A DNA stretch of 64,000 nt from Streptomyces coeruleorubidus (GTDB lineage Bacteria > Actinomycetota > Actinomycetes > Streptomycetales > Streptomycetaceae). A program made the position numbers and the translations under genes. The stretch spans positions 3,968,001 through 4,032,000 of the forward strand of contig NZ_CP118527.1 in NCBI RefSeq assembly GCF_028885415.1. The letters run 5' to 3'. Every line of letters starts with the position of its first letter. The stretch's first letter is position 1. The notes beneath the pieces were generated by a model. The model was not told the DNA's origin and did not search any database. It was given only the letters and a program-made list of their open reading frames with translations. This document shows, in pieces, positions 46,652-55,619 of this stretch.

Positions 46652-46728
46652 TGGTGCCCGGGGTGGGATTCGAACCCACACTTCTCCGCGTTTAAGGCGG
46701 CTGCGTCTCCCATTTGCGCCACCCGGGC
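46652..46728 (-). tRNA. tRNA-like gene with UAA anticodon and short variable loop
   Basis: Read on the minus strand: acceptor stem GCCCGGG/CCCGGGC, D arm with GGCGCAAATGGGAGACGC, anticodon loop CTTAAAC (anticodon TAA), 5-base variable loop, T arm GTGGG-TTCGAAT-CCCAC, discriminator A and an encoded CCA. The D arm looks leucine-type, yet true leucine tRNAs have a long variable arm. The anticodon stem has a G-A mismatch at its base and the D stem only 3 pairs. It may be a variant or decaying leucine tRNA. The bldA tRNA with the same anticodon is at 57671. Confidence 0.75.
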
Positions 46729-47269
46729 CGGGTCTTACAAGGCAGTGCCAACGGCCAAGGGACGGTGTCGCGTTGCCAAGACGCCTACGCACGACAGTAC
46801 TGAACCGACATGACGCAGACTCACATACCCGTCACAGAAGCCCGGTTGAGTGACTCCTGAGCAAGGTTGCTCCCCCGACGGACGTATCAGCTCGGTCATG
46901 CTCCCCTGGCATGTGCCGCTCCGTCCAAGACCTGATGACTCGGCAGTAACAGCCTCTCGCAGGCCGGCCCCTGACACAGGAGGGAATTTGGTCAATACAT
47001 GACCGGTTGCCGTCCGGTCACAAAAGGAGGACACCCACCCCGCACGGGCGCGGTTCGTGGGCCGGTCGGTTGGCCCTGGACAGCACGTGCGGTGCGTAGG
47101 TCTCGACGGCTTCCGGCAGCTCGTGGTGCGCCGGGGCGGCCGGCCCGCCGTGACTCCGCCTCGAGCAGCGCGCAGGCTTGCGGGCCACGGACTGTTCGGA
47201 CTGCTCATCGGCACGGTACGGCGTGTCGGCCGTGGCGCCGTCCGGCCGCGTGGGGCTGGACGGCTCGGC
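46729..47269. other. no gene recognised
   Basis: 541 bases between the tRNA-like gene and the reductase remnant. Frames are open on both strands only because of GC content; none has a ribosome site or a recognisable domain. 46990-47010 includes TTTGGTCAATACATGACC, a weak imperfect dyad. Confidence 0.5.
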
Positions 47270-47615
47270 TCAGAGGTTGCAGGGCTGCTCGGTGCGTGCG
47301 GTGCGCAGCGCCTTGCCCCACCAGGCCACCTGGTCCAGCAGTTTCTTCGCCGCCGCGTCCGCGCCCTGCGGTGCGTCGCCGTCGGAGAACGCCCCGCAGG
47401 GGTTGTGCGGGCTGACCATCGATGACGTTCTTCAGCGAGGCGGGGAAGGAGTGGTTGCACTCGGGGGTGACCTCGACGAACGCGTCGACGGAGTGCAGCC
47501 GCGCCGACAGCGGGTCCTTGACGGACCGTACGTGCGCGGCCGGCTCCTCGCCCATCGCGGGCATGGCGAGCGGCAGCGGGTGCTCCAGGACGTCGATCAC
47601 GTCGACCGTCGCCAC
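47270..47615 (-). pseudogene. NADPH-dependent FMN reductase remnant
   Basis: The first segment reads SVDAFVEVTPECNHSFPASL and KNVID, the FMN-site signature of NAD(P)H-dependent FMN reductases (normally VTPEYNHSYPASLKNAID). After a frameshift and apparent internal deletion the C-terminal helix follows in another frame (ADAAAKKLLDQVAWWGKALR) ending at a stop at 47270. There is no proper start. Clearly decayed. Confidence 0.75.
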
Positions 47616-47664
47616 CTGCGGAAGTCAAGGCGCCCTGTTCCGGTGGGCTCGGCCGCGAGAGAGG

Positions 47665-47893
47665 TCAGTCGCCCGTCCCGTCCAGCCGCAGGAAGGCGTT
47701 CACGCCGGAGGCGACCAGCGCGTCCAGCTCGCCCGGCGGCAAGGGGAGGGCGCCATGGAAGGAGCGTTCGTAGGCCTCGGACATGGCTGGCTGGGTGAAG
47801 TGGGCGGCGGCCTCCCGGGGGCCCTCCGCGCGCAGCTGGCCCGCCGCCGTCAGGGCGGTGAAGTGCCTCAACGCCGCCGTACTGCATATGACC
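47665..47893 (-). pseudogene. C-terminal fragment of TetR family regulator
   Basis: About 75 codons (RHFTALTAAGQLRAEGPREA then LVASGVNAFLRLDG) fit the ligand-binding C-terminus of TetR proteins; the DNA-binding half is missing. It is divergent from an MFS pump, the usual pairing of TetR repressor and efflux gene. Confidence 0.6.
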
Positions 47894-47949
47894 AACCACG
47901 GCCTGTCCCGCCCCGGCGGAATCGGCGGCCCCCTTCCGGAAGGCGCCCG

Positions 47950-49125
47950 ATGAGCACGTCGGCGCGAGAAGAAGAACCGGCACCGGTTCCGGTCCGCCCC
48001 GGGACGCTGCCGCTCCTGCTCTTCGCCTCGACCCTGACCGTGATGGCGGGCTCCATCCTCGCGCCGGTCATCCAGGTCATCCGCGGTGACCTCGGCGTCA
48101 GCGGCACAGCCGCCGGCCTCATCATCACCACCCACAGCCTCTCCATAGCCGTCACCAGTCCCCTGGCCGGGTGGATGCTCGACCGCTGGGGCGTACGGCT
48201 GCCCCTGGCGGGCGGACTGGTCCTGTACGGACTGGCGGGCGGCGCCGGCCTGATCGTCGACAGCTATCCCGCGCTCATCGCCACGCGTGCCGTCTTCGGT
48301 GCCGGAGCGGCCCTGGTGTTCTCGGGTACCACCGTGGCCCTGCTGAGTCTGTACCGCGGGCCCGCGCAGGACCGCGCGATGGGGTGGCGCGGGACGGCCA
48401 CCAGCGCGGGCGGGGTGCTGTGGCCGCTGCTGGCCGGAGCCGTCGGCGGGATCTCCTGGCACCTGCCCTTCGGCGTCTACCTGGTCGGCGTGCCCCTCGG
48501 TATCGCCACCGCCCTGCTGCTGCCCCGCACACGCCCGGCGAGCCCCGGCCACGCGCGCGGATCAGGGCCCGGCGCATGGGCGATGCTGCGCGAGCACCGG
48601 CTCCCGCTCGTCTGGTACGCGCTGCAGTTCTGCGGCTCCCTGCTGCTGTACGCGCTGGTGGTCTTCCTCCCGGAGCGCCTGGCCGAGGTCGGCGTCGAGG
48701 ACCCGTTGCAGGTCTCCTTCTACACCGTGGGCATGTCCGGCGCGATGAGCCCCATCGCTCTCGCCTACGCCTCGCTGCGTAGGCGCCTGGCCTACAGCAA
48801 GCTGATCCGCGCCTCGCTGATGCTGTTGACAGCGGCCTTCCTGCTGCTCGCCGTCGCGTCCAACGCCCCCCTGCTGTTCCTGGCTCCGCTGCTGTTCGGC
48901 CTCGGCCAGGGGGTGTTCTTCCCGGTGACCACCGTGCTGATCGGCGAGGGCGTTCCCGCAGAGGTCCGCGGCCAGGCCACCTCGCTGTCGGGAACAGCCA
49001 CCTTCGCCGGGCAGTTCGCCTCCCCGCTGCTGATCGGCCCTCTCATCCAGGCCACCTCGAACATCACCGGGTTCCGCCGCCCGCGATCGCCGTGGTCTTC
49101 CTGGCGGTCACCCGGGCGGACGTGA
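47950..49125 (+). CDS. MFS transporter with shifted C-terminus
   Basis: Predicted 391-residue, about 12-helix major facilitator of the drug/sugar type: helix 1 LPLLLFASTLTVMAGSILAP, motif A GWMLDRWGVRLPLAG, and a second-half repeat LIGEGVPAEVRGQATSLSG. ATG 47950 follows GGAAGG. Near 49075 the reading frame changes: the in-frame end reads RRPRSPWSSWRSPGRT, whereas the next frame continues the last helix as AIAVVFLAVTRADV and stops at 49190. The last helix is therefore lost. The adjacent TetR gene is also truncated, so the pair is decaying or the sequence has an indel error. Confidence 0.75.
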   Translation: MSTSAREEEPAPVPVRPGTLPLLLFASTLTVMAGSILAPVIQVIRGDLGVSGTAAGLIITTHSLSIAVTSPLAGWMLDRWGVRLPLAGGLVLYGLAGGAGLIVDSYPALIATRAVFGAGAALVFSGTTVALLSLYRGPAQDRAMGWRGTATSAGGVLWPLLAGAVGGISWHLPFGVYLVGVPLGIATALLLPRTRPASPGHARGSGPGAWAMLREHRLPLVWYALQFCGSLLLYALVVFLPERLAEVGVEDPLQVSFYTVGMSGAMSPIALAYASLRRRLAYSKLIRASLMLLTAAFLLLAVASNAPLLFLAPLLFGLGQGVFFPVTTVLIGEGVPAEVRGQATSLSGTATFAGQFASPLLIGPLIQATSNITGFRRPRSPWSSWRSPGRT

Positions 49126-49269
49126 CGGACCCCCACTCCCACAGCGGTACCCCGGCCCCGGAACCCGCTCCCTCCGCCGGGAAGGGGTGAGGACGGCGAA
49201 ACGGTGCCCGAGAGGTACGGCACGCACGAGACACGGCTGGGCAAGAGGTGCGAGGCCGCCCGCGACAGC

Positions 49270-49510
49270 CGCCACAGGGCCGCGCCGCCGACGAGGATCG
49301 ATATGGGGCCGCCCCACAGCAGGGCCGCGTCGAGGGCGGGAACGCCCGTTGTCGCCGCCGGGTGTGCCGATGACCACCGAGCCGGTGAACCTGGCGGCAC
49401 CCTTCACGAAGGTCGAGCCGTTCGGGGCGTGCCCCTCGGACTCGTCATCCCACTCAGTCGTGAATTCGATGTCGTCCCACCGGTCCGGCGCGAGCTGGTG
49501 GAAGGGCTCC
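49270..49510 (-). pseudogene. phage-like gene remnants (holin-type helix)
   Basis: Two overlapping minus-strand pieces look coding: DDIEFTTEWDDESEGHAPNG in one frame and, in another, ALDAALLWGGPISILVGGAA, a hydrophobic helix of the kind found in small holins. Stops and frame changes separate them. They follow the endolysin remnant on the same strand. Confidence 0.4.
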
Positions 49511-50044
49511 AGTTCGGCTGGTGCGCCAGCCGCTCACGGACGTCCGCGCGGAACTGGGCCATGGTGAAGTGAACCGGCCGCGGCGGCCGTACCCGGCCAC
49601 GGGCCCAGCGGGGTCCGGCTTTCACCGCGGTTTTCGACTTCCAGCCCGTACAACGAGTCGTTGCCGTCTACCGTCCGGGACTTGTCCTGCTTCGGCAGCG
49701 GCTTCTCGGCGACGATCGCCCGGTACACCTTCTCGGCGACCGGGCCGGCGTGGTTGGCGCGGCCGTCGGCGACCAGGACCACCACGCCGTCCTTGCGCAG
49801 GAGGCCGTGGGAGCGGAGGCGCCAGGCCCTGGACGCCCTTGTAGGCGATGACGTTGAGGCTGTCGATGCCCGCAGTGTGGTGGTTGAGGATGCCGTGGAC
49901 CGCCCCGTAGACCTTGCCGGTCGCGGCGTCACGGCCGCGCGTCGTCCATCCATCGAGCTCGATGAACGGGACGCCTTCAGCTTTGAGCGCGGCGCGCCAC
50001 TGGGCCGGGGTAGCAGGGTCCGCCACGGCGATCACTCCCAACAC
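49511..50044 (-). pseudogene. N-acetylmuramoyl-L-alanine amidase (endolysin-type) remnant
   Basis: The start is intact (GTG 50044), with FIELDGWTTRGRDAATGKVY and AVHGILNHHTAG, the zinc-His region of amidase_2 enzymes. After a frameshift near 49825 another frame continues with LLRKDGVVVLVADGRANHAG and GNDSLYGLEVENRG, which carry the second His and the substrate site. A further break precedes FTMAQFRADVRERLAHQPNW. It is a broken prophage-type lysin. Confidence 0.75.
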
Positions 50045-50154
50045 GGAGAGTCGATGCCCGGCCCAGAACCAGCGGCTGCCTGGAGTGTAACCGCCGTGCC
50101 CGCAGGGGCTAGGCGGTCTTCCACGTCTCCCATGGCGCCGTCAAAATCTGCGCC

Positions 50155-50676
50155 ATGGCCGATAGCTCCTTATGGGTAGCGGCCCTGACTGCCGGCACTG
50201 CCATTGCTGCCAGCTGGGTGACGAGTCGCGGAAGTCTTCGCGCCGCTCGTGAGCAGGCGCAGGCAACTGCTGTGGCTCAGCGCAGCTCGTGGCTTGCTCA
50301 GTCGCGCAGGGAGTCGTGCATCGAGGTGGTGAACCGGGCCCACGACATGGGTGTCTTGTACCGAGAGCTTCCTATCGTGCTGGACATGCCAGCGGGTCAG
50401 GAGAAGGCATCTGCGGTCGCCGAGCATGCCAAGCGGCTTCGTGAGGCCTACGGCCCTTTCACGAGAGCGTGTGACGTACTTGTGGTCGATGCTGGGCATG
50501 CAGTGGCAGAGGCAGTGGAGAGGGTCTTCCGCAGTTCGCGGACCGTCTATATGTGCCTTCTCAGCGCGCCGACAGATCCGGAGGCTCGAGTCGTCTACGA
50601 CGCCGCCATCCACAGGTATTGGCTTTCGTTGCACGAGCTGGTGTGGGAGATGCACCGTGAAGCCAACAGATCATGA
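50155..50676 (+). CDS. hypothetical protein with N-terminal membrane helix
   Basis: Predicted 173-residue protein. Residues 5-22 form a membrane helix (LWVAALTAGTAIAASWV), followed by a charged helical region and a C-terminal helical domain (IHRYWLSLHELVWEMHREAN). Base composition is visibly less GC-rich than neighbours, suggesting transfer. Possibly a small phage- or plasmid-type protein. No function recognised. Confidence 0.6.
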   Translation: MADSSLWVAALTAGTAIAASWVTSRGSLRAAREQAQATAVAQRSSWLAQSRRESCIEVVNRAHDMGVLYRELPIVLDMPAGQEKASAVAEHAKRLREAYGPFTRACDVLVVDAGHAVAEAVERVFRSSRTVYMCLLSAPTDPEARVVYDAAIHRYWLSLHELVWEMHREANRS

Positions 50677-50985
50677 CCTGGAACGACGGCCCCCAGGCGC
50701 TTGAGGTGGCGTCTGGGGACCTCTCTGCGACCCAGCGCCGTCACGAGGGCGCGAAGGACCGGGTCGCTCCCGGCCAGCCTGCGGGCACGGGCGTAGTGAA
50801 ACCGCCCGTTGTCCGTTTCGGCGGCCACAGCCGAGGAGTTGGGACCTGCCGAGCCGACACCGACCACAAGTCCGAGAGCCACGAGTTGGCCCAAGCGGGG
50901 CCTCGTGAGAGACCGCTCGTGCCGTCGGGGTGGGGTAGATCCGTGTCGGAGAGGACAGCTGCGCCCGTGAGTGCCTGTTGGGGCA
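50677..50985. other. no complete gene; possible decayed secreted peptide
   Basis: On the minus strand a frame with RLGQLVALGLVVGVGSAGPN looks like a signal peptide followed by about 60 residues, but it runs into the 3' end of the neighbouring gene and lacks a ribosome site. No terminator or repeat is obvious. Confidence 0.4.
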
Positions 50986-52002
50986 TTAGGCGCTCGTGGG
51001 TCGCATGGTGGCGTCGTACACCGTGCGGTAGTCCGGAACGACGACCCGCGTTGCCGGGGACACCTTTTCGACCTGCGCGACGAACGCGTCCAGATCCATC
51101 ACCGGGTCTCGTTCGGGAGAGCCGCTGAGGGGTACTTCGAAGTTGTCCCAGTGGACGGGCACGGCCACGCGAGGGTGGTCCAGCGCACGCAGCAGCCGGG
51201 GCACGTAGCGGTGTGTGGCGGTGCTGGAGGGCACGGCCATCATCGCGAGGTCGGGGCGCAGGCCCCGCACCGCCCGCTCGGAGAAGTCACTGGCCCCCAT
51301 GAGGAACGCCGAGGGGCCGCTGTCCCCGGCGGTCACCTGGAAGGCGAGGGTGTCGCCCTCCGGCAGGTCCGAGATGGTGCTCGGGACTGTCGGGGGCGGG
51401 GCGTTCAGCGTGCCCGGGGCGAAGAAGGCGCACTTCTTGTTGCGGCTGTGCAGGCTCGGCACGACCTCGACGATGATCCCGTCGAAGTCCAGCACCTCGC
51501 CGCCCTTCACCACGGAGATCTGCGCCGCGTCGACGCCCAGCGCGACCAGCAGGTGGTACGTGGTCTCGGTGCCGACGACGCGCGCGCCGGTGGTCTTGGC
51601 GATGTGGGGTACGTCGGCGAGGTGGTCCCAGTGGGAGTGGCTCACCAGGACGAGTTCGGGGCGGCCGATGTGCGCGTCCACCACCTCCGGCCGGGTCTGC
51701 AGCGGGGTCCGGGGGTCGAAGGCCCCCTCGTACAGGCCGGTGGTGAAGCGGGTGAGGTACGGATCGAAGAGTACGGTCCGGTCGCTGACGTCGATGCGCC
51801 AGCCGGCGGTGCCGAGCCAGCGGAACGACGCCGAACCGGCGGCTCCGCCACTGCCCCGGTCGGCGGCCGCGACCGTGGCGGCCGTGGCCGGGATCAGCGG
51901 GGAGACGGCACCGAGCGCGGCACCGCGAAGCACTGAACGACGGTCGAACCCGCGGCCGGAGGGCACGTCTGATCTGTCCGTGACATGTGTGTCCTGGGTC
52001 AT
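50986..52002 (-). CDS. Tat-exported MBL-fold metallohydrolase
   Basis: Predicted 338-residue protein. The twin-arginine signal DRRSVLRGAALGAVSPLIPA spans residues 20-40. The zinc motif HSHWDH sits in LVLVSHSHWDHLADVPHIAK (HxHxDH), with further metal residues in VVPSLHSRNK and the C-terminal VPVHWDNF. The family includes UlaG-like and phosphodiesterase-type hydrolases; substrate unknown. It lies next to a beta-lactamase gene but belongs to a different superfamily branch from class B lactamases. Confidence 0.85.
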   Translation of the reverse strand: MTQDTHVTDRSDVPSGRGFDRRSVLRGAALGAVSPLIPATAATVAAADRGSGGAAGSASFRWLGTAGWRIDVSDRTVLFDPYLTRFTTGLYEGAFDPRTPLQTRPEVVDAHIGRPELVLVSHSHWDHLADVPHIAKTTGARVVGTETTYHLLVALGVDAAQISVVKGGEVLDFDGIIVEVVPSLHSRNKKCAFFAPGTLNAPPPTVPSTISDLPEGDTLAFQVTAGDSGPSAFLMGASDFSERAVRGLRPDLAMMAVPSSTATHRYVPRLLRALDHPRVAVPVHWDNFEVPLSGSPERDPVMDLDAFVAQVEKVSPATRVVVPDYRTVYDATMRPTSA

Positions 52003-52085
52003 GGCGTCAGGAGACCAGGGCGTGAACGGCCGTGTCCAAGACCGGAGTCAGGCCCTGGTGATACGCGAACGCATATGTGACCTGG

Positions 52086-53015
52086 TCACCGGCCGTCACC
52101 GTTGCCGCGGAGGAAGTCGACCGCGATGCCGGCGGCCTTGCCTATGGCGGCGTCCACCGTGGCGCGGGAGGCGGCCAGGTCGTGGGTGCGGGCGAAGACG
52201 GCGATTGCGTAGTACTCGCCGTCGGGGTAGCGGGCGACGCCCGCCTCCATGTGCAGCCCTGGCAGTGTTCCGGTCTTGGCCGCGACCGTGACGTCGTCCG
52301 GGAAGCCCGAGACCAGTCGGTGCCGGAAGACCTGGCGGCTCATCAGGTCCCGTACCAGCGCGCAAGCTTCCGGCGGCCCGGCGGCATCGCTCCAGACGAG
52401 GTGGAGCAACCGGGTGATCTCACGGGGTGTGCTCGCCGTGGTGTGGCGGGGGTCCAGCACGGCGAGTCGTCTCTTGCGGTCGTCCGGCAGGGCCGGGTAG
52501 CGGACGGCGAATTCCCGCTCGTCACGCGCCCCGACCTCCGCGAGCATCGACTCCAGCAGGTCTCGCGGTCCGCCCACGATCCGGGTCCGTTCCAGGCCGA
52601 GTTCTTCCGCGAGCAGCCGTACGGTGTCCAGGCCGACGCGGGCCAGCAAGAGGTCGGCCGCCGAGTTGTCGCTGACCGACATCGCGAAGTGGGCCAGGTC
52701 GCGCAGCGACAGCTCGACGTCGTCCAGACAGCCGGCGGTCCCCCAGCCACCGAGCCGGTCTGCCGCGGTCACCCGCACCCGCTCCCGCGGGTCGAGCTGG
52801 CCGGCGACGACCTGCCGGGCGAACTCCAGCACCATCAGAACCTTGAAGATCGAGGCGATCACGACGGGATCGTCGGCGTCCACGGCCACTTCACGGGCAC
52901 CCGGCTCCGCTCCGGTCTCCCCGGCGACCGTCGTGCGCAAGCGAACGGGAATCGCGTGCAGCTGCCCTTCGGCCCCAGCCCCCGCGAAAACCTGTCGGAT
53001 GCGTTCCTCTATCAC
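52086..53015 (-). CDS. class A-type serine beta-lactamase family protein
   Basis: Predicted 309-residue protein. Active-site motifs: SIFK in VVIASIFKVLMVLEFARQ (SxxK), SDN in MSVSDNSAADLLLARVG and KTG in VAAKTGTLPGLH. No signal peptide is evident with the GTG start at 53015 (ATG 53033 is in frame), which is unusual for a secreted lactamase, so a cytoplasmic esterase-like role is possible. It is divergent from a LysR regulator, the arrangement known for AmpR-AmpC and streptomycete BlaA-controlled lactamase genes. Confidence 0.82.
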   Translation of the reverse strand: MIEERIRQVFAGAGAEGQLHAIPVRLRTTVAGETGAEPGAREVAVDADDPVVIASIFKVLMVLEFARQVVAGQLDPRERVRVTAADRLGGWGTAGCLDDVELSLRDLAHFAMSVSDNSAADLLLARVGLDTVRLLAEELGLERTRIVGGPRDLLESMLAEVGARDEREFAVRYPALPDDRKRRLAVLDPRHTTASTPREITRLLHLVWSDAAGPPEACALVRDLMSRQVFRHRLVSGFPDDVTVAAKTGTLPGLHMEAGVARYPDGEYYAIAVFARTHDLAASRATVDAAIGKAAGIAVDFLRGNGDGR

Positions 53016-53118
53016 TGCTTCCCCCCTTGCCATCGGTGCGTACTGATCCTCGGATCGCGGTCGGCCCCACCAGCTGATCCATCCCGCTCGCAGCGGCCCT
53101 CACGTACGATCCTTGATC

Positions 53119-54087
53119 GTGGATCTCTTACGCCACCTGCGTCTGTTCGTCACCGTAGCCGACGAGCTGCACTTCAGCCGGGCAGCCGAGCGGCTGGGCA
53201 TGGCGCAGCCGCCGCTCAGCCAGGCGATCCGCCGGCTGGAAAAGGAGCTCGGTACAGAGCTGTTCGACCGCTCGCAGCGCGGCGTCCGCTTGAGCGCAGC
53301 CGGGGCGGCACTGCTGGAGGAGGCCCACGAACTCCTCGCCCGGGAAGAGAGGCTGCGCACGCTGGCCCGCCGCGCCGCCGACGGCGGCCTCGGCACGCTC
53401 CGCGCGGGCGTACCGCCCGACACCACGGCCGCAGTGCTGTCCGCGCTGCTCTCTGCCTGCGCGGAGCACGCTCCGGGACTCTCCGTCGACCTGCAGGAGG
53501 TCACCACCGAGGAACAACTGCGGCTGCTCTCCTGCGGCGGGCTGGACGTCGGACTCGTGCACCACCCCGTCGACGCCACCGACCTGCGCCTCGGCCCCGA
53601 AATCTCGCTGGCCCTGGGAATCGTCCTGCCTCGCACGTCGCCGCTGGCCCGGCTGCCGGAGGTGAGGCTCGGCGAGCTCTCCGGCCACGACCTGGTGCTC
53701 TTCCCTCGGGCATACGCACCCGGCTGGTACGACCGGATCCTCGACGTGTGCCGCGCCGAAGGCTTCGTCCCCGGCCGCCTGCGGCACGCGTCCAACCCCG
53801 AGTTCCTGCTCGCTCTCGTGATGGCGGGGCAGGGAGTCGCCTTCGACCAGGGGCCGGTGGCCCGCAAGGAGCCCCGCGTCGCGTGGCGGCCACTGGCCGA
53901 CCGCCCTCTCACCCTGCGCATCAGCGGCGCCTGGCCCGCCGGCCGTGGAGCCCACCCGGCCGCCGGCCGTTTCGCGGAACTCGCGCGCGGCGTCCTGGCC
54001 CGCGACCACACCGCGCATACGCGGCATGACGGCATCTCGGGCCAAGGGGACGAGCCCCCGCGCCCGTGGTCGGTGGTCTACGGCTAG
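53119..54087 (+). CDS. LysR family regulator with TTA codon at position 4
   Basis: Predicted 322-residue LysR protein. The N-terminal helix-turn-helix reads FVTVADELHFSRAAERLG then MAQPPLSQAIRRLEKELGT; the effector-binding domain follows (GTLRAGVPPDTTAAVLSALL). Codon 4 is TTA, read by bldA, so production should be tied to development. GTG 53119 was chosen; TTG 53113 is in frame. The intergenic region shared with the beta-lactamase gene (about 100 bases) would hold its T-N11-A sites. Confidence 0.88.
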   Translation: MDLLRHLRLFVTVADELHFSRAAERLGMAQPPLSQAIRRLEKELGTELFDRSQRGVRLSAAGAALLEEAHELLAREERLRTLARRAADGGLGTLRAGVPPDTTAAVLSALLSACAEHAPGLSVDLQEVTTEEQLRLLSCGGLDVGLVHHPVDATDLRLGPEISLALGIVLPRTSPLARLPEVRLGELSGHDLVLFPRAYAPGWYDRILDVCRAEGFVPGRLRHASNPEFLLALVMAGQGVAFDQGPVARKEPRVAWRPLADRPLTLRISGAWPAGRGAHPAAGRFAELARGVLARDHTAHTRHDGISGQGDEPPRPWSVVYG

Positions 54088-54319
54088 TGTGACGCGCCAG
54101 AAATCCTGTGGACCATGGGACTGGGGTCCGTAATGGTCGTCTTCTTCCGTGCCCCCACGTGGTGGGATTGGGGGCTGACGTCATTGGTGTGGTTCCCCGG
54201 CACGGGGTGAACGTCCGGGTAGAAACCGATCCGCCCGGGGCCCGCTGCCTGTGAGCTTGTCGATCTGCGGCTGTGGGGAATAACCCCCTTGAGCAGACGA
54301 GGGATACGGGGGAACGGCG

Positions 54320-55228
54320 ATGCTGGACGAAGGGCTCTATGTCGCGGCACTGATCCTGACGACCGGCGCGATCGGGTACCGGCTCGCCGTCGCCGCGAGG
54401 ATCGCGAGGATGCTGAAGGCAGAGGTGACGGTCCGCGAGGATCTGTCCGCCGAGGAGCTGGCCTTCCTGGCGGGCGGGCCGCGCCGGGTGGTGGCGACGG
54501 TGCTGTTCCGGATGACAGGGCAGGGCCGTCTGTCCGTGGCGGAAGACGGCACGGTCATCTTCCATGACGACCTGTACGCGGCCGACGCGACGGCCGGCAT
54601 CGAGAAGGCGCTCATCAAGGCGGCGGGTATCTCCCGCAGCGAGCGGGTGGGCAAACTGGTCGCCCACGCCGCCGCGAACCGCGGGGTGCAGGCCATCGGC
54701 GACCGCCTGCAAGCGGAGGGCCTGCTGATCGCCCCCTCCCTGCGGCGGCGGCAGCACCGTGCGCGGCGCCTGCTGTGGTGGCTGGCGGCCCTCCCGCCTG
54801 TGCTGACCGTGTACGAGATCACCGCCGGTACCCCTGACCGCTGGTGGGCCGGTGTGGCTCTGTCCGCCATAGCGACCCTCACAGCCACGCTTATCAAGCC
54901 GGCAAAAGCTTGGGTGCCGTACCGCGTCCAGTCGACGCTCGACCTCCTGCGCGCCGAACGCGAGCGCCCGGCCTCCTGGCGCCCGGCGGGCGCCCTGACC
55001 GCCCTCGCCGTCACCCCTGTCGGCGCGGTGGCACTCGACGGGCTGGCCGCCTCGCAGGAGCCGGAACTGCGAGCGCTGGTCACCCCGGAGACGTGGAGGG
55101 CTGGAGACCCGGCCCATGGCGGCGCCTCTGCCACCGGGTGCGGCACGTACGGGGACTGGGGCTCCTCCGGACATGCCGGCGCGTGCGGCGGAGGCGGAGC
55201 CGGTGGCTGTGGAAGCGCAGGCTCGTGA
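54320..55228 (+). CDS. TIGR04222 domain membrane protein
   Basis: Predicted 302-residue protein. The N-terminus has a helix (YVAALILTTGAIGYRLAV), then a conserved block ELAFLAGGPRRVVATVLFRM typical of TIGR04222, two helices near residues 150-195, and a Gly/Cys-rich tail (GACGGGGAGGCGSAGS). The terminal Gly-Cys stretch is the usual signature of the family, whose function is unknown. Modification or surface exposure of the tail has been suggested by its composition only. Confidence 0.85.
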   Translation: MLDEGLYVAALILTTGAIGYRLAVAARIARMLKAEVTVREDLSAEELAFLAGGPRRVVATVLFRMTGQGRLSVAEDGTVIFHDDLYAADATAGIEKALIKAAGISRSERVGKLVAHAAANRGVQAIGDRLQAEGLLIAPSLRRRQHRARRLLWWLAALPPVLTVYEITAGTPDRWWAGVALSAIATLTATLIKPAKAWVPYRVQSTLDLLRAERERPASWRPAGALTALAVTPVGAVALDGLAASQEPELRALVTPETWRAGDPAHGGASATGCGTYGDWGSSGHAGACGGGGAGGCGSAGS

Positions 55229-55619
55229 GGGGCCGGACCAGCCAACGACATGTATGCGGCAAGCCGGAGCCCCAGGTCATGCGGGCTGCGCAGGGCAGGC
55301 AGGCGACGGGGGATGCACCTGCCTGCCCCTGCATAACGAGCACCCGCTCACGGGGGGAAAGCGGGCCTCACGGAGCCGCCCTCGCGGCCCACCTGCTACA
55401 GCGCACCGGACGCCGCAGATGTCACACCCGACTCAGGGGCCGGCGGCTGCTGCCCGCTCCAGCAGGCGCAACCGCAGGAGGAGGAGGCGTGAGTGCCTCG
55501 AGGAACGAGTTCCTACCGCCTTGCCCACACCAAAGCCCGGAGCTGTGAGCAGACCGCAGCCAGTTGAGCGGCGCCGCATGGCCGACCCGGAGCCGGCGGG
55601 GTCGGCCAGCAGGGCGAGA
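55229..55619. other. no gene recognised
   Basis: 391 bases after the TIGR04222 gene. Frames are open by composition; none has a ribosome site plus domain. No repeat or strong hairpin seen. Confidence 0.5.

Noticed and set aside
46652..46728. tRNA-Lys (CUU) by shifting the anticodon loop
   Set aside because: The stem pairs best with loop CTTAAAC, placing TAA in the anticodon position; a CTT anticodon would need an unpaired stem.
47950..49190. Programmed frameshift at the end of the MFS pump
   Set aside because: No slippery sequence or downstream structure is evident near 49075, and neighbouring genes are also damaged, so mutation or sequence error is more likely.
51000..52002. Class B metallo-beta-lactamase beside the serine lactamase
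   Set aside because: It has the HxHxDH core but overall motifs are those of UlaG-type MBL-fold proteins with a Tat signal, not of class B lactamases.
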